A stretch of 64,000 bases of DNA from JAJDTQ01 sp963422385. GTDB lineage: Bacteria; Desulfobacterota; Binatia; UBA9968; JAJDTQ01. The position numbers were made by a program, and so were the translations under genes. The notes below the pieces were generated by a model. It had not been told where the DNA came from, did not search any database, and saw only the letters and a list, made by a program, of their open reading frames with translations. The stretch spans positions 2,356,001 through 2,420,000 of the forward strand of contig OY729432.1 in NCBI GenBank assembly GCA_963422385.1. Direction: 5' to 3'. Below, one piece after another: positions 25,210 to 35,913 of the stretch (positions are counted from its first letter, which is position 1; each line of letters begins with the position of its first letter).

Positions 25210-26223
25210 TCATCCCCCCAGCGTAATCATCTCGATCTTGTGGTGTTCTTCGGGATCGTAGCCGTCCGGCGATTGAATGGCGTTCAGCCGATCGGCCGAG
25301 AAACGGTCGGTTCGGCCGGTCCAGATGGCCTCCATCCACCGGCGGATCTCATCGTCGCCGGCGTTGCTCCGCAGCCGCGCCTTGAGGTCGTGCCCGGTAC
25401 GGGAAAAGAGGCAGGTGACCAAGCGGCCGTCGGCGGTCAGGCGTCCGCGGCTGCAAGTCCCGCAGAACGGCTCGGTCACGGACGCGACGATGCCTACCGT
25501 GCCCTTGCCGTCGCGGAAGGCGTAGTCCACGGCCGGGGCATGGCCGTCGCCCCGACCCAAGGCATCCAGCGGAAAGCGCGCGGCGATCCGTTCCAGGATC
25601 TCCTGCTTCGGCACGGTCCGCTCGAGCCGCCAGGCGTTGGCCGTGCCCACGTCCATGTATTCGATGAAACGCATCACGAAGCCGTGGTCCCGGCCGAACT
25701 CCACAAGAGGGAGGATGTCATCCTCGTTGACGCCGCGTTCGATGACGGCGTTGATCTTGATCGGGTTCAATCCGGCTTCCCGGGCCGCGAACAGTCCCTT
25801 CAACACATTGTCGAGGTCGCCGCGCTTGGTGATGCGTGTGAAACGCTCCGGGTCGAGACTGTCGATACTCACGTTGATGCGCTTCAGTCCGGCGGACCGC
25901 AACGTCCCGGCCAGCTCGCTCAGCCGCGAGCCGTTGGTGGTCAGCGCGATGTCGTCGATGCCGGGAATGCCCGAGAGCTGGCGCACCAGATCCGGCAGGT
26001 CACGCCTCAGCAGCGGCTCTCCTCCCGTCAGGCGGATCTTCCGCACTCCCAGGGGCGCCGCGAGCCGCACCACCCGGCAGATCTCCTCGAAGGACAGAAT
26101 CTCCCGCTTGTCGATCCAGTCGTAGTGGTCGAAAGGCATGCAGTAGGTGCAACGGAAGTTGCACCTGTCCGTCACGGAGACCCGCAGATCATGCAACGGG
26201 CGATGGAGTTGATCGGTCAACAC
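25210..26223 (-). CDS. moaA: GTP 3',8-cyclase (molybdenum cofactor biosynthesis)
   Basis: 337 residues. N-terminal radical SAM cluster CNFRCTYC, in DLRVSVTDRCNFRCTYCMPF. KIRLTGGEPLLRRDLPDLV and ALTTNGSRLSELAGTLRSAG follow. The second, C-terminal cluster is CGTC followed 13 residues later by Cys (FCGTCSRGRLTADGRLVTC), which binds GTP. The protein ends in Gly-Gly, as required for MoaA activity. It converts GTP to 3',8-cyclo-dihydro-GTP, the first step of molybdopterin synthesis; the MoaC partner is not in the window. It is the first gene of a minus-strand set with a molybdopterin-binding protein downstream. Confidence 0.95.
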   Translation of the reverse strand: MLTDQLHRPLHDLRVSVTDRCNFRCTYCMPFDHYDWIDKREILSFEEICRVVRLAAPLGVRKIRLTGGEPLLRRDLPDLVRQLSGIPGIDDIALTTNGSRLSELAGTLRSAGLKRINVSIDSLDPERFTRITKRGDLDNVLKGLFAAREAGLNPIKINAVIERGVNEDDILPLVEFGRDHGFVMRFIEYMDVGTANAWRLERTVPKQEILERIAARFPLDALGRGDGHAPAVDYAFRDGKGTVGIVASVTEPFCGTCSRGRLTADGRLVTCLFSRTGHDLKARLRSNAGDDEIRRWMEAIWTGRTDRFSADRLNAIQSPDGYDPEEHHKIEMITLGG

Positions 26224-26501
26224 GACGTGTCAATATGGAATCCAATGCCTCTCAAGTCAAGGAACTCGTCCTGCACGGGAACCTCCTCGTACAACACGAC
26301 AAGAGGGTGACGGATGGAGTGAAGGCGTGTTCGGCGGCGTCCGGACCCTTTTGCAGTTCACCCATGACTCGGACCGTATATTCCGAATCTTCACTTCAGG
26401 TCCAGTGCCCTGGATTTACTTCTGATTGCGCGGCGGTCCATCGGTCGGTATGATTAAATCCGCTGTGCCAGTCCCGGGCTCTGCGTCCACACGTTTCTTC
26501 A

Positions 26502-26965
26502 GTGTTGATTACCGGTATGCGAAAATCAGGAATAATCCGGTTTGTCGAATCCGACACCTTCGAGTGGCCCACTGTCCTTGGTCTGGTTGTCGTCAAGGGC
26601 GCTGCCGGTGGTGGTGCGTTTTGTATGGGAGGACTAAATCTTTCCGGCTCTAGTGGTGGCCGTGGCGGTGGTGGCGGCAAAGCAGCGATGATCACGATCC
26701 GACAAAGACCTGCCAGGCGGCTGGTGGAAACGGCGGCGGCGATGGCGGTGGCTTCGTTGACGGCCAGCCGAAAAACGGGGGAAGCGGCCTGGGGTGTCAC
26801 CATGGCGGCGGTGGCGAAGGCGGCCGGGGAGCAGTCGCGCCCCTGAATCTATTCGCCCTGTCTGGCCCGACGTTCGCGCTGAGTTTGTACGCAAGGCTCG
26901 TGGCCAGGAAACTGGAAGATCTGTTGTTGACAAAGGAATATGTGCAATCGGTGGCAGGAAGGTAA
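26502..26965 (+). pseudogene. Glycine-rich protein gene with a frameshift
   Basis: The first frame (GTG 26502, TTG 26505 or ATG 26517) reads SGIIRFVESDTFEWPTVLGL, VVVKGAAGGGAFCMGG and LSGSSGGRGGGGGKA. Near 26671-26690 the sensible reading moves to another frame, which continues to TAA at 26963-26965: SSDDHDPTKTCQAAGGNGGG, GLGCHHGGGGEGGRGA, FALSGPTFALSLYARLVARK. The V-x-V-x-Gly-rich pattern is reminiscent of glycine-rich domains of phage tail or surface proteins, and the C-terminal 40 residues are hydrophobic to amphipathic. The second frame has no start of its own. Base composition is less GC-rich than in neighbours, suggesting transfer. Function unknown. Confidence 0.5.
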
Positions 26966-27030
26966 TTGTGCTGGGGAAACTTCCGGGCCAAAGGCGGCGC
27001 CGTCAAATATTTCGCTTTGCAAAACTCTCG

Positions 27031-27593
27031 ATGAGTGAAGACCCGATGTCCGAGTCGGGGCTCGACCCGCGAAGCGGAGATGAGCTGCGGGAGTTGTTGC
27101 CTGACAGTGGATATAGTGCGCAATTCGATGAGTTGCTCGATGGGCCCTCCCAGCCAAAGCGGAGGTTGCGGAGTGGGACACGTTTTTCAGACGGTTCTTT
27201 CCCGGTATGCTACAGCTCATTGGACGCCGCGACCGCCGAGGCAGAAGCAAGGTATTGGTTTCCACGCCATACCGCAAAGCCTCAGATCCCTCGGACTGCG
27301 TATTATCAGGGGTTTACTTGTACTTTCGATGGCGTTGGGAAAGACCTTCGGCCCAGGATTCGGGAATGGCCCGACCTGGTCCACAAAGCAATGGCACATT
27401 CTGCAATCAGCTTGGGGTCGAGGCCAGGATTTTGGAGATCGACGGATTGGTCACTTGGTCTGCGCGATACAAGGGATCGAATCTACCAGTGTTCACGCGC
27501 AGTGCGGTTGGTGATCCCGAGTTGGGTGGCGTCGTCGCAATGACATACGACCCGAGCACTGGAAATGTGTCAGTTCGGCGTGTTGACGAATAG
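27031..27593 (+). pseudogene. RES-domain protein with a frameshift (toxin-like family)
   Basis: The first frame contains RFSDGSFPVCYSSLDAATAE and AEARYWFPRH, matching the RES-domain core (arginine and Tyr-Ser-Ser/Ala near the N-terminus). After WPDLVHK (about 27385-27392) the reading moves by one base into another frame: FCNQLGVEARILEIDGLVTW, SARYKGSNLPVFTR, then VVAMTYDPSTGNVSVRRV to the stop at 27591-27593. RES toxins of RES-Xre modules deplete NAD+, but no Xre/ParS antitoxin is adjacent. It may start at 27031 or 27046. Either the gene is inactivated or there is a base error. Its context is another frameshifted gene. Confidence 0.65.
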
Positions 27594-27642
27594 ACGGTGG
27601 CTTGATTCGTTGACCATCATTGTTGTCTTAAAGGAGTCAGTT

Positions 27643-28362
27643 ATGGCCAATGCATGGGACGATATTCTGACCGATCGTGACAAGGAAGTGTTCGCGCTGT
27701 CCGGCTACGGCGCGAAGGCCGGGTTCGGCCAACGCCCGGCGGTGCTGGTCATCGACGTGAACTACAACTTCGTCGGCGACCGACGGGAGCCCATCACCGA
27801 ATCCGTCAAGCGTTTCCGCAACAGTTGCGGCGAGGAGGGGTGGGTCGGCGTGGACCACATCGTTACGCTGCTGGACGAAGCCAGGAAGAAGCACCTGCCG
27901 ATCTTCTTCACCACCGGCCACGGCGAGGGGGAGTCCGTCGCCTTCGGCCGCTGGCACGGCAAGAACTCGCGCGGCGCCGAGGACTTCACCGATCTGGCCA
28001 AGAAGGGCAACGAGATCGTCGAGGAGATCGCTCCCCGGAAGGGCGAGGTGGTGGTGCGCAAGCAGAAGCCCAGCGCCTTCTTCGGCACCCCGCTCACGAG
28101 CATGCTCAACGAGGTCCACGCCGACTCCCTGGTGGTGGCCGGGACCACCACCAGCGGCTGCGTCAGGGCCTCGGTCATCGACGCATTCTCGTACAACTAC
28201 AGCGTCAGCGTGGTGGAGGAGTGCACCTTCGACCGCGGTCAGTCGTCCCACAAGATCAACCTCTTCGACATGAACATGAAGTACGCGGACGTCGTGTCGC
28301 TGGAGGAGACGGTCGACTACATCAGGGGCTTGCCGGACAACCTCTACGCCCCGGCGCTGTAG
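27643..28362 (+). CDS. Isochorismatase-family cysteine hydrolase
   Basis: 239 residues. Catalytic triad parts are visible: Asp in AVLVIDVNYNFVGD, Lys in VVRKQKPSAFFGTPL, and the nucleophile Cys in VVAGTTTSGCVRASVIDAFS, preceded by the cis-peptide region. This arrangement is that of N-carbamoylsarcosine amidohydrolase/nicotinamidase-like enzymes, which hydrolyse C-N bonds. The ATG at 27643 follows TTAAAGGAGTCAGTT, an excellent ribosome site. Codon use returns to that of the core genes immediately after the degraded stretch 26502-27593. Substrate unknown. Confidence 0.88.
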   Translation: MANAWDDILTDRDKEVFALSGYGAKAGFGQRPAVLVIDVNYNFVGDRREPITESVKRFRNSCGEEGWVGVDHIVTLLDEARKKHLPIFFTTGHGEGESVAFGRWHGKNSRGAEDFTDLAKKGNEIVEEIAPRKGEVVVRKQKPSAFFGTPLTSMLNEVHADSLVVAGTTTSGCVRASVIDAFSYNYSVSVVEECTFDRGQSSHKINLFDMNMKYADVVSLEETVDYIRGLPDNLYAPAL

Positions 28363-28415
28363 GGGGTCCGACCCGCCGTTGCCGGATTTGTTGCCTGCAG
28401 GTGACGGAGGCAGAT

Positions 28416-28444
28416 GCAGGGGCGGGTCCCAACCCTGCCCCTGC
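28416..28444. repeat. Palindromic repeat, degenerate copy
   Basis: GCAGGGGCGGGTCCCAACCC followed by TGCCCCTGC, the 29-bp family seen at 13511. It ends 24 bases before the xerC start and may affect its leader. Confidence 0.8.
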
Positions 28445-28467
28445 CGACTTCAGGCAGGCCGCACGCT

Positions 28468-29394
28468 ATGGATCTCATGAGCGAATTCGCACGACAAATC
28501 GAGGGGTTCGGTGACTACCTGCGGCACCAGGCGCGGTTCTCCCCCCACTCGGTCAAGGGTTACCTGACCGACGTGGAGGGGTTGCGCCGGTATCTGGAAG
28601 AGAACGGGCTCGACCTGGACGGCCCCGGAACGTCCGCGCTGCAAGCCGTCAACACGCAATGGATCCGGGGCTACCTCAAGACCCTTCACGAAGGTCGCAA
28701 GAAGAGCACCATCGGGCGGAAGCTCGCCGCCCTGAAAGGGTTTTTTCGCTATCTTCTGCGCGAGGGCGTCATCGACCGGGACCCGCTGACGGGTTTCTCC
28801 AGCCCGAAGCAGGAAGTCCCGCTGGTGAAGTTTCTCTCGGTCGATGAGGCGTTCCGGGTCCTGGGCTGTCTGCCGGAAGAGGGTATTCTCCCGGCCCGCG
28901 ACCGGGCGGTGATGGAGGTGCTCTATTCGTCCGGTGTCCGGGTCAGCGAGCTGGTGGGCCTGGACTGGCGCGACGTGGACTTCTCCCTGGGTGTGCTCCG
29001 GGTCTTCGGCAAGGGATCCAGGGAGCGCATCGTCCCCGTCGGGGAAGTGGCGCTGGCGGCCTTGCGGGACTACGCGGACCACCAGCGGGGCCGGTGGGGG
29101 CGCGTGGCCCGGGGCGAGGAGCCGGTTTTCCTGAACCGCTTCGGGACCCGGATCACCACCCGCAGCGTTGCCCGGATCGTTGAGAAATACCTGCGTCTGG
29201 CCGGCATTCCCGTACGCATGGGCCCCCACGGCCTGCGCCACACCTTCGCCACGCACCTGCTGAACGCGGGCGCCGATCTGCGCTCGATCCAGGAACTGCT
29301 GGGTCACGTGAGCCTGTCCACGACCCAGCGTTACACCCACGTCAATCTCGACCAGCTCACCGCCGTCTACGACCGTGCCCATCCCAGGGCCTGA
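28468..29394 (+). CDS. xerC: Tyrosine recombinase XerC
   Basis: 308 residues. The N-terminal SAM-like domain (FGDYLRHQARFSPHSVKGYL) is followed by the catalytic domain with all conserved residues: Arg in LYSSGVRVSELVGLDW, Lys in VFGKGSRERIVPVG, His-x2-Arg in GPHGLRHTFATHLLNAG, His in LLGHVSLSTTQRYTHV, and the tyrosine nucleophile in QRYTHV. XerC with XerD resolves chromosome dimers at dif. Position directly before hslV-hslU is the classical xerC-hslVU arrangement, which supports XerC rather than a phage integrase. ATG 28468 is chosen, with 28477 (MSEF) as an alternative; the repeat at 28416 rules out a longer start. Confidence 0.9.
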   Translation: MDLMSEFARQIEGFGDYLRHQARFSPHSVKGYLTDVEGLRRYLEENGLDLDGPGTSALQAVNTQWIRGYLKTLHEGRKKSTIGRKLAALKGFFRYLLREGVIDRDPLTGFSSPKQEVPLVKFLSVDEAFRVLGCLPEEGILPARDRAVMEVLYSSGVRVSELVGLDWRDVDFSLGVLRVFGKGSRERIVPVGEVALAALRDYADHQRGRWGRVARGEEPVFLNRFGTRITTRSVARIVEKYLRLAGIPVRMGPHGLRHTFATHLLNAGADLRSIQELLGHVSLSTTQRYTHVNLDQLTAVYDRAHPRA

Positions 29395-29476
29395 CCGGCC
29401 AGGCGGGCCTGCCCCCGGCCGCCTTGAAGCAGGTGAGGGCCTGCCAAGTGCGCTGTTTCATGTTAGAGTCTGAACG

Positions 29477-30007
29477 ATGTTTCACGGTACCACCATCCTT
29501 GCGGTACGCCACGGCGGCAGAATCGTGGTCGCGGGCGACGGTCAGGTGACCCTCGGCGACACGGCCCTGAAGCACACGGCGCGCAAGGTTCGGAAGCTCT
29601 ACGGCGACCGGGTGATCGCCGGGTTCGCCGGCGCCACCGCGGACGCGTTCACGCTGTTCGAGAAATTCGAAGGCAAGCTGGAGCAGCACGGCGGGGTGTT
29701 CAAGCGCGCGGCCGTGGAGTTGGCCAAGGAGTGGCGGACCGACCGGGTGCTCCGGCGGCTGGAAGCGCTGATGATCGTCGCCGATGCCGAGGATTCCCTG
29801 GTGGTATCGGGCAACGGCGACGTGGTGGAGCCCGACGACGGCGTCATCGCCATCGGCTCGGGTGGGAACTATGCGCTTGCGGCCGCGCGTGCGCTGGTTC
29901 ATCATAGTCCGCTCGATGCCCGTGCCATCGCCGAGGAGTCCATGAAGGTGGCCGCGGCGATCTGTGTCTACACGAACGAAAATCTGACCATCGAGGAGTT
30001 GCCCTGA
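29477..30007 (+). CDS. hslV: ATP-dependent protease subunit HslV
   Basis: 176 residues, the proteasome-like peptidase of the HslUV complex. After a short propeptide (MFHG) the nucleophile threonine begins TTILAVRHGGRIVVAGDGQ. VTLGDTALKHTARKVRKLYG and VIAGFAGATADAFTLFEKFE are family hallmarks, and GSGGNYALAAARALVHH lies in the second half. A longer propeptide than in E. coli HslV is seen in Gram-positive and deltaproteobacterial homologues. It is followed by hslU 76 bp downstream. Confidence 0.95.
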   Translation: MFHGTTILAVRHGGRIVVAGDGQVTLGDTALKHTARKVRKLYGDRVIAGFAGATADAFTLFEKFEGKLEQHGGVFKRAAVELAKEWRTDRVLRRLEALMIVADAEDSLVVSGNGDVVEPDDGVIAIGSGGNYALAAARALVHHSPLDARAIAEESMKVAAAICVYTNENLTIEELP

Positions 30008-30083
30008 GCCCGGCCCGCGTCGAGAGCCGGGGGACACGGTGTGCCCGGCGGCCGCGGGCTGACGGTTTCCAAAGACGGACCCC

Positions 30084-31475
<1,392 letters not shown>

Positions 31476-31509
31476 TCGCATGCCAGTGTCGCGTCCCGGA
31501 AATACGTGC

Positions 31510-31590
31510 GCTAAGATGCGCAGGATTTCTTGTTGTCGGCAAGGCGCGACGACGATGTGCGGGCGCGGGTTTCAAACCCGCCCGTGCCCG
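31510..31590 (+). repeat. Long copy of the palindromic repeat with conserved left flank
   Basis: TTGTTGTCGGCAAGGCG (31530-31546) is followed by GACGACGATG and the palindrome GGGCGCGGGTTTCAAACCCG (31561-31589). The same order of flank and palindrome recurs at 58941-59010, so the repeat unit is about 70-80 bp, not just the palindrome. It lies between hslU and argB. Confidence 0.85.
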
Positions 31591-31639
31591 TTCGCCCGCT
31601 GCCGGCCGGCCGTTTTCGGAAAAGGGGTGACGGCGTAAG

Positions 31640-32524
31640 GTGGAAGATTTCATAGGCAAGGCGGAAGTACTGCTGGAAGCACTGCCGTTCATCAAGCGTT
31701 TCTACGGCAAGACGTTTGTGGTCAAGTACGGCGGCGCGGCCATGGTGGACGAGGATCTCAAGCAAAATTTCGCCCAGGACATCGTGCTGCTCAAGTACGT
31801 GGGCATCAACGTCGTGGTGGTGCACGGCGGCGGACCCCAGATCAACGAGACGCTGGGGAAGATGGGGATCGAGAGCCGCTACGTGCGCGGCATGCGGGTC
31901 ACCGATTCGGAGACCGTCGACATCATCGAGATGGTGCTGGTGGGCAAGGTCAACAAGGAGATCGTTGCGCTCATCAACCAGCACGGCTGCGCTGCCGTGG
32001 GCCTCAGCGGCAAGGACGGCGAGCTCATCCTGGCGCGGAAGATGAACGTGACGGCGACGGGCGACGGGGAAAGCACCGAGATCATCGACATCGGCATGGT
32101 GGGGGAGATCATCCGGGTGGACCCCACGGTGATCCGCTCCCTGGACGGCAACCGCTTCATCCCGGTCATCGCGCCCGTGGGCGTGGGCGAGAGAGGCGAG
32201 ACCTACAACATCAACGCCGACCTGGTGGCGGGGCGAGTGGCCGTCGCGCTCGGGGCGGAAAAGCTCATCCTCCTCACGGACGTCGAAGGGGTCCGGGACC
32301 GCGGGGGCGCATTGATCAGCACCCTCACCATCTCCCAATCATCGGACCTCATCGAGCGGGACGTGATCTCTTCAGGCATGATCCCCAAGGTCGAATGCTG
32401 CGTGGACGCCCTGAACGGGGGAGTGGTCAAGACCCATATCATCGACGGCCGGGACCGGCACGCCGTCCTGCTGGAGATCTTCACCAACCGGGGCGTCGGG
32501 ACCGAGGTGATTCGAGACACGTAG
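31640..32524 (+). CDS. argB: Acetylglutamate kinase
   Basis: 294 residues. Second step of arginine synthesis, phosphorylating N-acetylglutamate. VVKYGGAAMVDEDLKQNFAQ and VVVVHGGGPQINETLGKMGI are the N-terminal glycine-rich substrate/ATP loops; NINADLVAGRVAVALGAEKL, LLTDVEGVRDRGG and GGVVKTHIIDGRDRHAVLLE complete the fold. The N-terminal helix (VEDFIGKAEVLLEALPFIKR) is the extension typical of arginine-inhibited hexameric enzymes, so feedback control by arginine is likely. GTG start at 31640 after GGGGTGACGGCGTAAG. First gene of the arg block. Confidence 0.95.
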   Translation: MEDFIGKAEVLLEALPFIKRFYGKTFVVKYGGAAMVDEDLKQNFAQDIVLLKYVGINVVVVHGGGPQINETLGKMGIESRYVRGMRVTDSETVDIIEMVLVGKVNKEIVALINQHGCAAVGLSGKDGELILARKMNVTATGDGESTEIIDIGMVGEIIRVDPTVIRSLDGNRFIPVIAPVGVGERGETYNINADLVAGRVAVALGAEKLILLTDVEGVRDRGGALISTLTISQSSDLIERDVISSGMIPKVECCVDALNGGVVKTHIIDGRDRHAVLLEIFTNRGVGTEVIRDT

Positions 32525-32552
32525 GGGCGGGTCTCAAACCCGTCCGCGCCCC
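32524..32552. repeat. Palindromic repeat between argB and argD
   Basis: GGGGCGGGTCTCAAACCCGT followed by CCGCGCCCC. Its first base is the last base of the argB stop codon, and it fills most of the 40-bp gap before argD, leaving no good ribosome site there. Confidence 0.85.
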
Positions 32553-32564
32553 GATGGACGCACC

Positions 32565-33752
32565 ATGTCGAACCAGGAAATTCAACGGTTGACCGAAGCG
32601 CACGTGATGAACACCTACTCCCGCTTTCCCCTCGTGCTGGTGAGAGGGGAAGGGGCGCGGGTGTGGGACGCGGACGGCAAGGAGTATCTGGACTTCGTCG
32701 CCGGCATCGCCGTCAACAGCCTCGGCCACTGTCACCCGGCCGTAGCCAAGGCGGTGTCGGAGCAGGTGCGGACCCTGATCCACGTCTCCAACCTCTATCA
32801 CATCGAGCCCCAGGCCCGGCTGGCGAAAGCGCTTTGCGAACATTCCTTCGCCGACCGGGTGTTCTTCTGCAACAGCGGCGCCGAGGCCAACGAGGCCGCC
32901 ATCAAGCTGGCGCGGCGCTACGGCTCGGGGCAGGTCCGAGGACGGAGCGAGGTCATCACTGCGTTCAACTCGTTCCACGGGCGCACCCTGGCGACCCTGA
33001 CGGCCACCGGCCAGGAGAAGATCCGGCTCGGCTATGATCCGCTGCCGCAGGGGTTTCGCTACATTCCGTTCAACGACCTGGATGCCGCGGTGGACGCGGT
33101 GGACGAGCGGACCGCGGCGATCCTGGTGGAGCCCATCCAGGGTGAGGGCGGGGTGGTGGTGCCGGACGTGTCCTACATCCGCGGGCTCCGCCAGCTCTGC
33201 GACGACCAGGGGCTGCTGCTGATGTTCGACGAGGTCCAGGTGGGCATGGGGCGCACCGGCCGGCTCTTCGCCTACGAGCACTTCGGCGTCGAGCCCGACG
33301 TCATGACCTTGGCCAAGGCCCTGGGCGGCGGGCTTCCCCTGGGCGCCATGCTGGCGCGGGAAGACGTGGCCAGGAGCTTTCCGCCGGGATCCCACGCATC
33401 CACCTTCGGCGGCAATCCGGTGGTGTGCCGGGCCGGGTTGGCGGTGGTGGAGACCATCCTGGAAGCCGGGTTGGTGGAGCACTGCGAGGCCATCGGGAAT
33501 ACCTTGCGGCAGGGGCTCGAGGCGCTGGCGCAGCGGTTCGGCTTCATCCGCGAGGTGCGCGGCAAGGGGCTGCTCCTGGGCATGGAAATGGACCGCGAGT
33601 GCGGACCCCTGGTCCAGGAGTGCATGCGGGAAGGCCTGCTGGTGGTGCTGGCGGGCGCCAACGTGCTTCGCATGGCGCCGCCGCTGACGATCGGACAGGG
33701 GGAGGTGGACGAGGCGCTGGGGATTCTGGAGCGGGTGCTCGTGCGGGTGTAA
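32565..33752 (+). CDS. argD: Acetylornithine aminotransferase
   Basis: 395 residues, class III PLP aminotransferase converting N-acetylglutamate semialdehyde to N-acetylornithine. FCNSGAEANEAAIKLARRYG, TAFNSFHGRTLATLTATGQE and VEPIQGEGGVVVPDVSYIRG are family markers. LMFDEVQVGMGRTGRLFAYE carries the PLP-stacking Asp/Gln pair, and the PLP lysine lies in MTLAKALGGGLPLGAMLARE. The same enzyme often also serves as succinyl-DAP aminotransferase (DapC), which would connect it with the downstream dap genes. No clear Shine-Dalgarno before 32565. Confidence 0.93.
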   Translation: MSNQEIQRLTEAHVMNTYSRFPLVLVRGEGARVWDADGKEYLDFVAGIAVNSLGHCHPAVAKAVSEQVRTLIHVSNLYHIEPQARLAKALCEHSFADRVFFCNSGAEANEAAIKLARRYGSGQVRGRSEVITAFNSFHGRTLATLTATGQEKIRLGYDPLPQGFRYIPFNDLDAAVDAVDERTAAILVEPIQGEGGVVVPDVSYIRGLRQLCDDQGLLLMFDEVQVGMGRTGRLFAYEHFGVEPDVMTLAKALGGGLPLGAMLAREDVARSFPPGSHASTFGGNPVVCRAGLAVVETILEAGLVEHCEAIGNTLRQGLEALAQRFGFIREVRGKGLLLGMEMDRECGPLVQECMREGLLVVLAGANVLRMAPPLTIGQGEVDEALGILERVLVRV

Positions 33753-33757
33753 CGGTC

Positions 33758-34678
33758 ATGAAGAAACGGGACGTACTGGCGTTGCGAGACCTCACGCAGG
33801 CGGAACTGCACGAGGTCCTCTCCCTGGCCGCGGTCCTGAAGCAGGAACGCGGGGAAGGGCGCCGGCGGCCGCTGCTGGCCGGAAAGAAGCTGGCGCTGGT
33901 GTTCCAGAAGCCCAGCCTCAGGACCCGGGCCACCTTCGACATCGGCATGACCGAGCTGGGAGGCAGCACGCTGTTCCTGGGACCGGACGAGGTGCACCTG
34001 GGCGAGCGGGAGACGCCCGCGGACTGCGCGCGGGTGCTGTGCCGCCTGGTGGACATCATCGCGGTGCGGACCTTCGCCCAGGACATCGTGGCGGAGATGG
34101 CCCGTTTCGGGTCGGTGCCGGTGATCAACGCGCTGTCCGACCTCTACCATCCCTGCCAGGTGCTGTCCGACCTCCTCACGTTGCAGGAGTGCAAGGGGCG
34201 GGTCGAAGGGCTCAAGGTGGTGTTCGTGGGGGACGGCAACAACGTGGCGCACTCCTGGCTGCTGGCGGCGGAGAAACTGCCGTTCCGGTTCACCCTGGCC
34301 TGTCCCGAGGGTTTCGAGCCCGACAAGGAGATCCACGACTCGGTGGTGGCCGCAGGCGCGGACGTGACGATTACCCACGATCCGGCCGAGGCGGCGACCG
34401 GCGCCGATGCCATCTACACCGACGTGTGGGCGAGCATGGGGCAGGAAGCGGAAGCCGGCGACCGGCAAGACGCCTTCGCCGCCTTTCAGATCAACCGGGA
34501 GCTGGTGGCCCGGGCCAACGAGGACGTGGTGGTGATGCACTGTCTGCCGGCACACCGCGGCGAGGAGATCACCGACGAGGTCATCGAAAGCCGCCATTCG
34601 GTGGTGTTCGACCAGGCCGAGAACCGCCTTCACGCCCAGAAGGCGCTCATGGTGTGGTGCCTCGGCGCGGGAGCGTAA
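33758..34678 (+). CDS. argF: Ornithine carbamoyltransferase
   Basis: 306 residues. Carbamoyl-phosphate site in FQKPSLRTRATFDIGMTELG (SLRTR for the common STRTR), ornithine-side motif INALSDLYHPCQVLSDLLTL, and the catalytic cysteine in VVMHCLPAHRGEEITDEVIE. DGNNVAHSWLLAA and YTDVWASMGQEAEAGDRQ are also typical. It starts 5 bp after argD and converts ornithine to citrulline. The family-wide HPxQ motif appears as HPCQ, as is normal for OTCases. Confidence 0.94.
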   Translation: MKKRDVLALRDLTQAELHEVLSLAAVLKQERGEGRRRPLLAGKKLALVFQKPSLRTRATFDIGMTELGGSTLFLGPDEVHLGERETPADCARVLCRLVDIIAVRTFAQDIVAEMARFGSVPVINALSDLYHPCQVLSDLLTLQECKGRVEGLKVVFVGDGNNVAHSWLLAAEKLPFRFTLACPEGFEPDKEIHDSVVAAGADVTITHDPAEAATGADAIYTDVWASMGQEAEAGDRQDAFAAFQINRELVARANEDVVVMHCLPAHRGEEITDEVIESRHSVVFDQAENRLHAQKALMVWCLGAGA

Positions 34679-34708
34679 GGAAATCCCATAGTCAACGGAG
34701 AGAGAGTC

Positions 34709-35908
<1,200 letters not shown>

Positions 35909-35913
35909 CCGAC

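Noticed and set aside
28468..29394. Phage or genomic-island integrase
   Set aside because: The tyrosine recombinase directly precedes hslVU, has normal XerC length and motifs, and there is no attachment-site repeat or tRNA gene.
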